Source of the DNA: Bacillota bacterium
GTDB taxonomy: Bacteria; Bacillota; Clostridia; Peptostreptococcales; Anaerovoracaceae
Length of the DNA: 64,000 bases
Reading direction: 5' to 3'
NCBI GenBank assembly: GCA_017431785.1
Contig: JAFRKJ010000037.1
Span: 153,896 to 217,895 of the forward strand
In this document: positions 33,963-42,521 of the stretch, one piece after another
How positions within the stretch are numbered: the first letter of the stretch is position 1
Layout of the letters: every line of letters starts with the position of its first letter
Notes under the pieces: generated by a model
Seen by the model: only the letters and a program-made list of their open reading frames with translations
Database searches by the model: none
What the model was told of the DNA's origin: nothing
Translations under genes and position numbers: made by a program

Positions 33963-35336
33963 TTATTCAAGTTCAAGTTTCACATCATTGTGAAGCACTT
34001 TGACGTTCACCAGATAGAAGATGACGCCGATGCAAAGCCAGATGATACCCAGCGTCAACGCGTAGGATGACAGGCTCGTCCAGATGTATGCGATGATCAG
34101 GAATCCAATCCCAGGCAGAATCAGATGTTTCCATACCTTGCCGGTCTTCTTCTTGAACCAGAAGTAGTAGATGACCGTGAAGTTCAGGATGATAAACGCT
34201 GACAGTCCGCCGAAGTTGATGACAACGGAAATCGCATTGATTGCACTTGGGAGCAGGTATACACTTCCAATGGTCAGTACGAGGGAAAGAACTGCGATGA
34301 AGATCGTTGATACATACGGTGTCTGGAATCTAGGGCTTACCTTAGCCAGTGCTTTAGGCAGCATTCTGTCACGCGCCATCGAATAGATGATACGTGAGAT
34401 CGCAGCCTGAGCTACCATGCAGTCTGCAATACCCCAGCTGAAGCCGGTAGCAGCTGCGCAGATGACCATGACCTTTGCACCGCCGGCGAGGTTTGCTACC
34501 TCATAAAATGCATTGTCGACATTTTCGAATGTACCCTCTCCGTGCCATGGGAGTACACATGCAGCCAGATAAGTCTGGACGATGAAGAATGCACCGACAA
34601 CGAGAATTGCTGCGACACAGCCCTTACCAACAGAGTCAGCGCCGCCCTTTGTTTCTTCTGCCAAGGTACTGATACCGTCAAATCCGAGGAAGGAAAGGAC
34701 GCATACAGATACTGCACCCATAACGATGCTCATACTGAAGTTTTCCCCGTCAAAGATTGGCTTCAGCGTGAAGGATACGTCAGGCGTCGTAACAATGTAG
34801 TGAATCGCTGCGATACAGAAAATCACAAATACGATGATTTCCAGCACCAGCATGACCCAGTTGAATCTGTTCGTCCACTCGATACCAACTACGTTGATGA
34901 TCGTGTTGATTACGATGAACATAATCAGCCATACCCAAATTGGAACAATATCCAGACCCGGAATCGCTGCAAGGGCCGTTGCTGCTACGATGTACAGCAG
35001 CGTCGGAACCAGCAGATAATCCAGCAGGATTGCCCATCCGGACATGAATCCAACTGGTTTGCCGATTGCTTTTGTTGCGTATCCATAAACGGATCCGGAA
35101 ATCGGGAATTCCTCTGCCATGCGCCAGTAACTGAACGCGGTAAATACCATGCCTACAAGACCGATGCTGTAGGCCAGAGCGACCATACCCTGTGAAATTG
35201 ACATGACGGTTCCGTAGATGCCAAACGGAGCGATCGGTACCATGAAGATCAGTCCGTAGCACACGAGATCCGGCACTGTCAGGGCTCTTTTGAGTTCCTG
35301 CTTATAGCCAAGGCTCTCAATTGTGTTGTTGTTCAT
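33963..35336 (-). CDS. APC-family amino acid/amine permease
   Basis: A 457-residue integral membrane protein with about 12 hydrophobic segments. The first segment carries LVCYGLIFMVPIAPFGIYG, the APC-fold TM1 with its unwound Gly stretch; GFDGISTLAEETKGG in the TM6 region is characteristic of the family. Members move amino acids, polyamines or organic amines by proton symport or exchange. AAGGAGG lies ten bases before ATG at 35336. It is last in the MerR-acetamidase-permease operon, 38 bp after the amidase gene, which suggests uptake of an amide or amine that the amidase processes. Confidence 0.88.
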   Translation of the reverse strand: MNNNTIESLGYKQELKRALTVPDLVCYGLIFMVPIAPFGIYGTVMSISQGMVALAYSIGLVGMVFTAFSYWRMAEEFPISGSVYGYATKAIGKPVGFMSGWAILLDYLLVPTLLYIVAATALAAIPGLDIVPIWVWLIMFIVINTIINVVGIEWTNRFNWVMLVLEIIVFVIFCIAAIHYIVTTPDVSFTLKPIFDGENFSMSIVMGAVSVCVLSFLGFDGISTLAEETKGGADSVGKGCVAAILVVGAFFIVQTYLAACVLPWHGEGTFENVDNAFYEVANLAGGAKVMVICAAATGFSWGIADCMVAQAAISRIIYSMARDRMLPKALAKVSPRFQTPYVSTIFIAVLSLVLTIGSVYLLPSAINAISVVINFGGLSAFIILNFTVIYYFWFKKKTGKVWKHLILPGIGFLIIAYIWTSLSSYALTLGIIWLCIGVIFYLVNVKVLHNDVKLELE

Positions 35337-35374
35337 TTTATAATTGCCTCCTTGATAAAAATGAATTAAATAAA

Positions 35375-36277
35375 TTAAAATGATAAACCTGGTATGTATT
35401 TCTTAGGGAATACAAATCTGACTGTTTTCTCAGGATCGACGATCTGACAGATCTGCAGATCACCGAGCAGGCTCATGAGCATCACGATATCCGGAAGATC
35501 CAGATCTGTTCTTTCGGCAATCATCTGCTCCATCAATTCCGTTGCGGTCTGACAAGCTTCGTCCACTGTCGGTTTCGATACGATTACCGCAAGATGTTCC
35601 TCTGTTTCCAGTACCGGGAACTGCGGTGCCTTTGCTTTTACCACATCGATGGTCACGTTGACGTCGGCGGGAATCTCAAGACCGGATACGCCGATTTCTC
35701 CATCGCCCATTACAGCGTGGAGGTCGCCGAATCCGAAGAGCGCACCTTCTGCCGCAACAGGAAAATAGAGCGTGACGCCCTCTCCGATCATCGTGTTGTC
35801 CATGTTGCCGCCGTGCTTTCCCGGTGTGCCTGTATTGATGTCAAGACCATCCTCCGGCGCAACGCCGATAACACCGATCATCGGTTTGATCGGAATGTCA
35901 ACTGTAAGACCGTTTTTCGCCTGGTAGTGCACGAACCCATCGGATACCGGCGTGACTCTGGTGTGGGATCCTTCGATGATATCGCCGAGGGTGCCCTCTT
36001 CATTGAGACAGCATACAGTACCTTTCTCATTCAGCTTGATGCTGTTGATCGTGACCTTCAGAGCGTCCCCAGGCTGTGCGCCATTCACATAGACTGGTCC
36101 TGTTGCTGGATTGATGCGGTCCCAATCGATTTCTTCCATCACGTCTTCCGGATTTCTGAGCTGGTTGCCAAAGCAGTCCATGGTTTCGAAATCCATCGTC
36201 ACCGGCGCATCAACGCGCACTGCCGGCTCGTTCTTATTGCAAAAGCTGTAGAATACGTTATCCTTCGTAATTTTCAT
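35375..36277 (-). CDS. Acetamidase/formamidase-family protein
   Basis: A 300-residue member of the acetamidase/formamidase (FmdA/AmdA) family, which hydrolyse short amides to the acid and ammonia. Features are RVDAPVTMDFETMDCFGNQ at the N-terminus, GPVYVNGAQPGDAL, NTGTPGKHGGNMDN and DLHAVMGDGEIGVSGLEI, the last two being the conserved metal-binding blocks. Full length for the compact bacterial form. AGGAG precedes ATG at 36277. It is the middle gene of the MerR-regulated operon with an APC permease, so it likely degrades an imported amide; the real substrate is unknown. Confidence 0.9.
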   Translation of the reverse strand: MKITKDNVFYSFCNKNEPAVRVDAPVTMDFETMDCFGNQLRNPEDVMEEIDWDRINPATGPVYVNGAQPGDALKVTINSIKLNEKGTVCCLNEEGTLGDIIEGSHTRVTPVSDGFVHYQAKNGLTVDIPIKPMIGVIGVAPEDGLDINTGTPGKHGGNMDNTMIGEGVTLYFPVAAEGALFGFGDLHAVMGDGEIGVSGLEIPADVNVTIDVVKAKAPQFPVLETEEHLAVIVSKPTVDEACQTATELMEQMIAERTDLDLPDIVMLMSLLGDLQICQIVDPEKTVRFVFPKKYIPGLSF

Positions 36278-36303
36278 TTGCTTTCCTCCTGCCTTTTTTC
36301 TTC

Positions 36304-37053
36304 TCAGTCCTTTGTTTCTCTATTACTTAAATAATGATTTGAAGCCTTCTTCATATAGTCTTTTATGTCCGCCCAAAGATCCGAAGCGTTGTCCGTTCTG
36401 ATACTCATAATGTCTGGATCCACTTTGAGAAGTGCCTCGTCCGGATTCATTTCGAAATATCTTTTCATGATTTCCATCATTTCATCGCTCTCCGGATCCA
36501 CTCCCTGATTCATTTCATGCAGTACATCTGCCAGAAGCTGGTAGTACTGCTTCATCTCTTCAGAACCTCCGACCGGTTTGCAGGTAACTTCCATTCCGTC
36601 CGCGATTGCCCGGTTGAGCTGCCATATCATGTCCCACTTGGCTTGAATGTAGTCGACCACTGCCGCATAATCTGTCCAGCTTTCTGCTGTTTCGCCTGCA
36701 GATGACAACGCCTCCAGATCCTTCATGATTGCGTACTGCTGCATCTGCTTTAATATGGCTTTTTCTGTCTCTGCCACTTTCTCGTGAATCGTCTGTTCGA
36801 TCTTCGCCGGTGTTTCGTTATCGTCCAGTTTCTTCCTGATTTCTTCCAGAGACATTCCCATAAATTTGTAGCAGAGAATTGCGTAGAGTCGTTCCCGCTC
36901 CTTTTCTGTGTAATAGCGGACGTTCCCTGTCCCTCTCTCTGCAGGAGTCAGGATTCCTTTCTGATCGTAAAAACGAATGGTCCGGAGTGTCACGCCGGCT
37001 TCTTTGGCAAGCTGACTGGCAGTCAAATATTCTGATTTGTTCTCTTTGCTCAT
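36304..37053 (-). CDS. MerR-family transcriptional regulator
   Basis: A 249-residue MerR regulator. Residues about 10-80 are the winged helix: TASQLAKEAGVTLRTIRFYDQKGIL, then RYYTEKERERLYAILCYKFMGMSLEEIRKKL. A dimerisation coiled coil follows, then a helical C-terminal domain (about 125-249) resembling TipAS-type drug-binding domains, with no metal-binding cysteines. The longer frame from 37080 is unlikely: GAGGTC lies before ATG at 37053. It is first in the acetamidase-permease operon and its promoter has the abnormal 19-nt spacer that MerR proteins act on, so it should autoregulate the operon in response to a small organic ligand. Confidence 0.92.
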   Translation of the reverse strand: MSKENKSEYLTASQLAKEAGVTLRTIRFYDQKGILTPAERGTGNVRYYTEKERERLYAILCYKFMGMSLEEIRKKLDDNETPAKIEQTIHEKVAETEKAILKQMQQYAIMKDLEALSSAGETAESWTDYAAVVDYIQAKWDMIWQLNRAIADGMEVTCKPVGGSEEMKQYYQLLADVLHEMNQGVDPESDEMMEIMKRYFEMNPDEALLKVDPDIMSIRTDNASDLWADIKDYMKKASNHYLSNRETKD

Positions 37054-37086
37054 GTTGACCTCATTTCTTTTTCGCAACATTTTGTA

Positions 37087-37117
37087 ATGATATTTGGTTA
37101 CGTAACGTAAGTGTCAA
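37087..37117 (-). promoter_or_regulatory. MerR-type promoter with 19-nt spacer and palindromic operator
   Basis: On the minus strand, TTGACA (37112-37117) and TATCAT (37087-37092) are 19 nt apart instead of 17. The spacer contains the perfect palindrome GTTACGTAAC (and nested TTACG/CGTAA). This is the classic geometry for MerR activators, which twist DNA to align the -35 and -10. It lies directly upstream of the merR gene. Confidence 0.85.
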
Positions 37118-37164
37118 GCAAAAAATAAAAACCTTTTTCAACGGCAATTCGGGAATAACTGCGG

Positions 37165-37192
37165 TTGATATAGGTTTTGCCTGGTATATAAT
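37165..37192 (+). promoter_or_regulatory. Sigma-A promoter of the flavin reductase gene
   Basis: TTGATA (37165-37170), a 16-nt spacer and a perfect TATAAT (37187-37192) lie about 52 bp upstream of the coding start, divergent from the merR promoter. Confidence 0.75.
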
Positions 37193-37207
37193 AATATCAT
37201 CAAAAGG

Positions 37208-37246
37208 AAAGGAGAGCAGCGCACCAAGCGCTGCAAACAGATTATG
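37208..37246 (+). promoter_or_regulatory. Shine-Dalgarno/hairpin/start arrangement
   Basis: The only good Shine-Dalgarno (AAAGGAG, 37208-37214) is 29 nt from the ATG (37244). A perfect hairpin GCAGCGC-ACCAA-GCGCTGC (37216-37234) lies between them. If folded, it would leave about ten unpaired nucleotides between Shine-Dalgarno and start, a normal spacing. This may be a structural spacer or a switch controlling translation. Confidence 0.6.
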
Positions 37247-37804
37247 GCAAGAAAAAACTTTGGACCGAATTCATTTATCACACCAGAACCGGTACTGATG
37301 ATCGCGGCATATGATGAGGACGGAACTCCGGATATCATGAATGCCGCGTGGGGCGGTATTTCAAGTGCAAACCAGATTTCCATGTGCATCAGCCCGGGAC
37401 ACAAGACAGTCAAAAATATCCTGATCAAAAAAGCATTCACTGTCAGCTTCGCGACAGTAGACAAAGTAATCGAATCAGATTACGTGGGCATCGTGTCGGC
37501 AAACGATGTGCCTGACAAGTTCGCCCGCGCAGGATTCACCGCGACGAAGAGCGAATATGTGGACGCACCGCTGGTAGACCAGTATCCGGTCGCTTTGGAA
37601 TGCGAGATGGTAAGCTATGACGCAGATACCCACATCATGATCGGCAAGATCCTGAACGTCAGCGCAGATGAAAGTGTTCTGACCGACGGCGCCATCGATC
37701 TGGCGAAGCTCCGCCCGATCGTCTATGACGGCATGAACCACAACTACAACGTGCTCGGCGAAGTCGTCGGCAAAGCTTTTGAAGATGGGAAAAAAATGAA
37801 GTAA
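37244..37804 (+). CDS. Flavin reductase-like FMN-binding protein
   Basis: A 186-residue split-barrel FMN-binding protein of the flavin reductase-like family. Characteristic blocks are PVLMIAAYDEDGTPDIMNAAWGG at the N-terminus (in fact EPVLMIAAYD), QISMCISPGHKTVKNIL and AFTVSFAT, followed by SEYVDAPLVDQYPVALEC. Members reduce flavins with NAD(P)H or bind FMN as electron carriers in anaerobes. It has its own promoter, and an unusual hairpin lies between its Shine-Dalgarno and start. It ends 1 bp before the converging SpoIIE-phosphatase gene, with no terminator between. Confidence 0.88.
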   Translation: MARKNFGPNSFITPEPVLMIAAYDEDGTPDIMNAAWGGISSANQISMCISPGHKTVKNILIKKAFTVSFATVDKVIESDYVGIVSANDVPDKFARAGFTATKSEYVDAPLVDQYPVALECEMVSYDADTHIMIGKILNVSADESVLTDGAIDLAKLRPIVYDGMNHNYNVLGEVVGKAFEDGKKMK

Positions 37805-37805
37805 A

Positions 37806-39860
37806 TTACATTCCGTTATAGCGGAATCCCAACATCGTTATGTCATCGAACTGTTTGGCGTCTCCAACGAATTCATCGAGATCCGTTTTGACGCCAGACA
37901 GCAGTTCGGTCATAGACCCATCCTTACCCTTGTTGAGCGCGGCAAGCATCCGTTCCGTTCCGAACTGTTCCGTCTGATTGTTGAGCGCTTCCGGAACGCC
38001 GTCTGTATAGACAAACAGACAGTCTCCGGGCTCGATATTGAATGTATAATCTTTGAATGTCAAATTTTCAAGTGCACCCAGCGGAGGCATATGCTTATCC
38101 TTAAAGAGTTCATATTCTCCGCCTGCACGCATGATCGTAGGATACTCATGTCCCGCATTGATGCATCTGACCGTTCCTCTCTTAAGATCTATGATGCCCA
38201 TCCATACGGTAACGAACATATCCGTATCATTTCCTTCGCAAAGTTCATTGTTGACTTTTTCAAAAACATCATTGAGTTCAGTGCCGGTTTCTGCAAGTCC
38301 GCGCAGGGCCATCTTACTCTGCATCATGAACATCGCGGCAGGGATTCCCTTATCTGATACATCTGCAATGACAAGCGCGATCTTGTCAATTCCAACAAAG
38401 AAGATGTCATAGAAATCACCTCCGACTTCCCTTGCCGGATTCATTGTCGCAAACACTTCAAATCCCGAATGTCTGAAATCAAAATTCTTCGGCAATGCCG
38501 AATCCTGTATTCTGCGGGCCAGCTGCAGTTCTTTTTCTATGCGGTTCTCCGCATCGGCGATATAGCCTTTGAGCGAATCGACCATAGTATTGATATCATC
38601 AGAAAGAACAGAGAACTCTGAAGAAGTATAGACATCGACCCTCTCCTCCAGATCTCCTTCGGTGATTCTGTGGAGGGATCTGTTCACTCTGAGCAGATTA
38701 TTGATAACCAACGTTCTTACAAGTCCGGAAATGAGCAGGAAGATGACAGCAAACAAAAGCACATCTGCCAGCAGCGTTTCATACGCGTGAATATCACGGG
38801 CTTCATAGACGTTGTCCTTCGGCAGCATGATGAGCAGTTTGACACCATCCCCCAGATCTGTCAGTTGACAAAGGAAATCAATATCGGCTGAACGGGCCGT
38901 GAATACCTTACCCGGTTCATTGCTGTCAATAACGTCCTTGACGGAGCTTCCTCCGCGAAAATCTTCACCCGCAATCACTTTGCCTGAGGAATCAGCAATG
39001 GTGAACGTGCCTCCATAGCCAATATGGGTAACCATCCTGGCAACTGCGTTTTCTCTTGTCTTGAGCATTTCATAGGTTGCACCGATATCCTCTTCGGCAA
39101 CCTTGAATTCCCGGATTGCATCCTGTTTGGCAGATTGTGTCTGCAGATAATAGTTGAACCCGAAACTCACAAGCAGCACGAGGGCAATCACACCGAGAAG
39201 CATCCTTTGGAAGATACGTATGACAGGCACTTCTTCCATTGGCTTTGGCTTAAATGGGTTGATATTCTCTCCGCTGCCGAGATTGATCAGAAGCGCTGCG
39301 GCTGACAAGCCGACTCCGCTGAATATGATCATCGGAAGTGCGCAGGTCGAAACGACGTTAAAGGCGCTCTCTATATCATTGGAATGAGTCAGGAAGACGA
39401 CATACATATGGAACACTTCAATCAGTGCCCCCATAAAGAACGCCAATTCAACGGAAGGCTTCTTGCCTTTCAAAATGACCTTATTGATGAACGCCGCAAA
39501 GAAACCTGCGAGACATGTGGACAGACTGCAGGCAATGCGCGTGAATTCACCGAAGCCAAAATACGTTCCGGCGATGTACCGCTCGATACCGCCGATTAGG
39601 CCGGCGATAATACCCGATACAGGATCAAAGAACAGACCCGCAGCCATCGGTCCCATGTCGCGCACGTTCAGCACCATGTCGGTATAATCCACGCCTAAGT
39701 GCGTCGAGAACACACAAAAACCGCCATAGATGACTCCAATGGCGATTTTCAGGCCAATCGTCTTCTTCAGATCCTTGGTCTTTCTCCACAATATATATGT
39801 CAGGAGGATGCAGAACGCAGCCACCGCTGACATTTTGAGAATCATGATCAGCATTTGCAT
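37806..39860 (-). CDS. 5TM sensor-HAMP-SpoIIE (PP2C) phosphatase
   Basis: A 684-residue membrane signalling phosphatase. Residues 1-200 hold about six hydrophobic segments with the LytS-type 5TM receptor signature (MGPMAAGLFFDPVSGIIAGLIGG is the conserved GPxxAG/GG core). An extracytoplasmic region lies between a TM at about 215-235 and another at about 360-385, followed by HAMP-like RITEGDLEERV. The C-terminal PP2C/SpoIIE domain (about 450-684) has GGDFYDIF, VADVSDKGIPAAMFM and DDITMLGFR with the metal-binding Asps. It dephosphorylates anti-sigma antagonists or similar in known systems. It is last in the long operon beginning at 48790. No Shine-Dalgarno is obvious at ATG 39860. Confidence 0.88.
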   Translation of the reverse strand: MQMLIMILKMSAVAAFCILLTYILWRKTKDLKKTIGLKIAIGVIYGGFCVFSTHLGVDYTDMVLNVRDMGPMAAGLFFDPVSGIIAGLIGGIERYIAGTYFGFGEFTRIACSLSTCLAGFFAAFINKVILKGKKPSVELAFFMGALIEVFHMYVVFLTHSNDIESAFNVVSTCALPMIIFSGVGLSAAALLINLGSGENINPFKPKPMEEVPVIRIFQRMLLGVIALVLLVSFGFNYYLQTQSAKQDAIREFKVAEEDIGATYEMLKTRENAVARMVTHIGYGGTFTIADSSGKVIAGEDFRGGSSVKDVIDSNEPGKVFTARSADIDFLCQLTDLGDGVKLLIMLPKDNVYEARDIHAYETLLADVLLFAVIFLLISGLVRTLVINNLLRVNRSLHRITEGDLEERVDVYTSSEFSVLSDDINTMVDSLKGYIADAENRIEKELQLARRIQDSALPKNFDFRHSGFEVFATMNPAREVGGDFYDIFFVGIDKIALVIADVSDKGIPAAMFMMQSKMALRGLAETGTELNDVFEKVNNELCEGNDTDMFVTVWMGIIDLKRGTVRCINAGHEYPTIMRAGGEYELFKDKHMPPLGALENLTFKDYTFNIEPGDCLFVYTDGVPEALNNQTEQFGTERMLAALNKGKDGSMTELLSGVKTDLDEFVGDAKQFDDITMLGFRYNGM

Positions 39861-39894
39861 ATATCTACAATAACTTAGTATTCATCATCATTGC

Positions 39895-41025
39895 TTAGTA
39901 TACACCATATTCGCATCCGATTTCCTCGGCGATGATCTCATCGATCAGTGTTTCTTTCCCGGAGGCGCTGCGCGCATAAAGTTTGAGCACACCTTTGCCT
40001 GTTCCGCCGTTCCACAGTCTGTTGTGGCGCTTATATCCATCCGGTGATTCGTAGTTGATGTTGAGCATCTCCTTCTTCAGGCAGTGGATCCTTGTTTCCA
40101 ATCTTGCCGTCCGCGTGGTCTGATTGACATACCACTGGATTTCATCTTCTGTTTCTTTGCAGTCGAACTCAGTCCTGGAAAGAGTCCATACCTTGGAGAA
40201 GTTGAATTCGTAAAATTTGCCTTCGTAATAGATGCCTCCAAGGAGTTTGCGGTTCAAAGCCACTGGTCCTACTTTCGGTCTTCCTCCGCCGATATCGAAT
40301 ACGCTGTTGTTGAGCTTTTCGCCTGTGATGGCGCTTTTGAGATTATTGGATGACAGCCATACCCATGGACTCGTAAAGTCGCCGCCCCAGTTCTTGTCTG
40401 CATAGCCGTTGGAATTTTCCGGACGGACAATGTATTTCACCCCGTTAAGAATAATCTCACCTTCATACAGTGTCTTCATTCCCTCCGCGTGCCAGAACAT
40501 TTCAAAAGCATTCAATTTGCGCAGAGGCTGGCTGGCACCATACCCTACGTTGAATGCAATATCCTTGTAGATTTTCAGTTTCCAGCTGATTTCGCCTGCG
40601 TCGCACATCCATTCGGGATGACTTTGCACCTCGTCATCTGAGAGGGATATGCTGCCCTCCGTATATCTCTCCGAGCAAAAGCAATCCGCCGCTTTGATCT
40701 GAAACGGAACGCCGCCATCGATTTCCACATCCTTCAGTGAAAAAAATCTGTGCAGCTGACCGTGGTCTTCGCCCCAATACCCCACGTTGACCATGAGATA
40801 AGACGGGAGAATTCCCGCTTCCTGCTTTTGCTTGTCATTCCATACAATGACCGGCTCATCCTCAGCATGTGCCGGATTGCATGTAAAGAATTCCACATAG
40901 AATGGTTTCCGTTCTTCTGTTCCCTCTTTTTCTCCTGTGAATGAATGCCACCACCAGTCGTATCCCTTCTTCGCAAGCGGTCCCTTCAGCATCCATTGGT
41001 CTCTGCTTATGTCGTTCCCGTTCAT
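39895..41025 (-). CDS. Tocopherol-cyclase-like/lipocalin-like protein
   Basis: A 376-residue soluble protein rich in beta strands and aromatic residues (YDWWWHSFTG, WMCDAGEISWKLK, NWGGDFTSPWVWLSSNN). Its length, Trp pattern and N-terminal GxxxKKGYDWWW resemble the bacterial tocopherol cyclase-like (PF14249) and AttH-like group, two stacked lipocalin-like domains. I cannot name a catalytic residue, and tocopherol synthesis itself is not expected here. It lies 24 bp after the MBL-fold lipoprotein and 34 bp before the SpoIIE phosphatase, all on the same strand. AAGGAG precedes ATG at 41025. The family call is tentative; it may bind or modify a lipid. Confidence 0.55.
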   Translation of the reverse strand: MNGNDISRDQWMLKGPLAKKGYDWWWHSFTGEKEGTEERKPFYVEFFTCNPAHAEDEPVIVWNDKQKQEAGILPSYLMVNVGYWGEDHGQLHRFFSLKDVEIDGGVPFQIKAADCFCSERYTEGSISLSDDEVQSHPEWMCDAGEISWKLKIYKDIAFNVGYGASQPLRKLNAFEMFWHAEGMKTLYEGEIILNGVKYIVRPENSNGYADKNWGGDFTSPWVWLSSNNLKSAITGEKLNNSVFDIGGGRPKVGPVALNRKLLGGIYYEGKFYEFNFSKVWTLSRTEFDCKETEDEIQWYVNQTTRTARLETRIHCLKKEMLNINYESPDGYKRHNRLWNGGTGKGVLKLYARSASGKETLIDEIIAEEIGCEYGVY

Positions 41026-41049
41026 TGCGTTTCTCCTTTTTTGCGTGTT

Positions 41050-41883
41050 TTATTTCTCCAGCTCGATCTCTTCGCCCTCGTCGATGATGAGACGATTGTC
41101 GGCATTGAACTGTTCTGCTCTCGCATGGTCAAAATACGAGCCGCTGTTGGCTGCAACGATGTGGTATGGAATGTTGTGTTTCGCCTGCACGAGCGCGGCA
41201 CACTCCGCAGCTTCCTCTATATCCATGTTGTAAACACCATCGCAGCAGAAGAAGGCGTAATCAATGTTCTGCTCTGCAAGGCCTGGCATCTGCTCCGTTG
41301 TGGACGTGTCTCCGCTCACATAGATCTTAACGCCGCCTGCTGCTCCGTCTGTTGCTCCGTCCGTCAGAGTGATGACGTATCCGACGCATTCACTCACACT
41401 GTGGTTGGTATTGTAACCAGCCTCAACAGCTTCGACATTGGCATACCCCAGATCAAAACTCTGATGCTGACCGCCTTCCAACGCCTCTTTCCAGGTAATG
41501 ACCCGGCAGTCCTCATTGCGGTTCTCGATTTTGTCTAAAGCCGTGTGGTCGTAATGACCATGTGTCACAAGAATCAGATCCGCCGCCGGTGCGTAGTCAT
41601 CGCTATCCCCGGCAAACGGGTCAATGTAGATCACCTTATCTTCAGCCGTTGTGATCCTGATGCTGGCATGCCCCATGTAGAGGAGCTTCGCCGATTTCCC
41701 ATTCATCCCCGCCTCCTGTTCCATCTGGTCTGCCTGCTCAGACTGTACTGCCTGATCTGTCTGCGCCGACTGGTCCGGCTCCCCGGCGTTGTCCTGACTG
41801 CCGGAGCTGCCGCAGGCGGTGAGCAGAGCGACCATACTCATCATGATGATTATAATAGTTGTTATACTAAATCGTTTTTTCAT
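41050..41883 (-). CDS. MBL-fold metallo-hydrolase lipoprotein
   Basis: A 277-residue lipoprotein: signal peptide with lipobox LLTAC (Cys about residue 25), then a Ser/Gly/Asp/Gln-rich linker. The mature part is a metallo-beta-lactamase fold of the UlaG/YycJ-like sort: YMGHASIRI, YIDPFAGD, VTHGHYDHTALD (HxHxDH metal motif), IYVSGDTSTTEQ. Further metal ligands lie in that last block and in the C-terminal HIVAANSG region. It acts outside the membrane; its substrate is unknown. Its ATG overlaps the DJ-1 gene stop by 4 bp (ATGA), so the two are translated together. Confidence 0.85.
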   Translation of the reverse strand: MKKRFSITTIIIIMMSMVALLTACGSSGSQDNAGEPDQSAQTDQAVQSEQADQMEQEAGMNGKSAKLLYMGHASIRITTAEDKVIYIDPFAGDSDDYAPAADLILVTHGHYDHTALDKIENRNEDCRVITWKEALEGGQHQSFDLGYANVEAVEAGYNTNHSVSECVGYVITLTDGATDGAAGGVKIYVSGDTSTTEQMPGLAEQNIDYAFFCCDGVYNMDIEEAAECAALVQAKHNIPYHIVAANSGSYFDHARAEQFNADNRLIIDEGEEIELEK

Positions 41884-42494
41884 TTGAACCCCATCAAGTT
41901 CTTGACCTTTTCGGTGCTTTCCTTATCCGTCAGCATTTCCAGCAGCCGGAATGCCACATCGGTTGCTGTGGAAGGGCCGCAGGATGTGATGATCGTTCCG
42001 TCGACAACAATGGGCTCCTCCGCCTGCACTTCCGCGCCGAACTGGGCCAGCTGTTCCTGACGGTGCCCACCGCTCAGGGCGTAGGTGGTCGCCTTTTTCC
42101 CTTCCAGAATGCCGCTGTTGCCCAGCGCCAGTGCTCCTACGCAGATACTGGCAATCGGTTTGCCCGCTCTGTGAAACGCCCGGATCAACCCCACCGTATC
42201 CTGTCTGTAAGCTTCTTCGTAGTAGCCGAACTCTTCGAAACCGCCGGGGATCGCCAGAGCGTCGTAATCTTCCGCGCACACGCTTATGGGCGCGCATACG
42301 CCTGCGCCTCTGTGCCACAGTACCCGATCCACCGTCACCGGCACATCGAAAGTACTCTTCACTTCCCGGGAAAAGCCTGCCGTATCATATTCGATATCCA
42401 GTCCGCCTTCGAGCTTCGCCCATCCGAGCACATCTGCAAAGGCGCTGAACTCAAGCATTTCGAAACCGCTTAGGGTCAGTATCAGAACTCTCAT
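41880..42494 (-). CDS. DJ-1/PfpI-family protein
   Basis: A 204-residue DJ-1/PfpI superfamily protein. The nucleophile-elbow cysteine is in PIASICVGALALG (near 119) and the Glu/Gly-rich AIPGGFEE motif (about 85) is intact. YALSGGHRQ and TSCGPSTATDVAFRLLEML complete the fold. Members act as glyoxalases, deglycases or chaperones, or stay uncharacterised. It is coupled to the MBL lipoprotein gene. The first 20 nt of the gene, including the start codon, are duplicated in tandem just upstream (42475-42514), and it has no clear Shine-Dalgarno. A truncated paralogue lies at 51621-51973. Confidence 0.88.
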   Translation of the reverse strand: MRVLILTLSGFEMLEFSAFADVLGWAKLEGGLDIEYDTAGFSREVKSTFDVPVTVDRVLWHRGAGVCAPISVCAEDYDALAIPGGFEEFGYYEEAYRQDTVGLIRAFHRAGKPIASICVGALALGNSGILEGKKATTYALSGGHRQEQLAQFGAEVQAEEPIVVDGTIITSCGPSTATDVAFRLLEMLTDKESTEKVKNLMGFK

Positions 42495-42514
42495 CTCAGT
42501 ATCAGAACTCTCAT
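42491..42514 (-). other. Duplicated start: 7-codon upstream ORF overlapping the DJ-1 start
   Basis: The 20-nt sequence ATGAGAGTTCTGATACTGAG occurs twice in tandem. The upstream copy begins a short ORF (MRVLILR, stop) in another frame whose stop overlaps the true DJ-1 ATG as ATGA. It could couple translation, or simply be a slippage duplication. Confidence 0.6.
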
Positions 42515-42521
42515 CTTGTTA

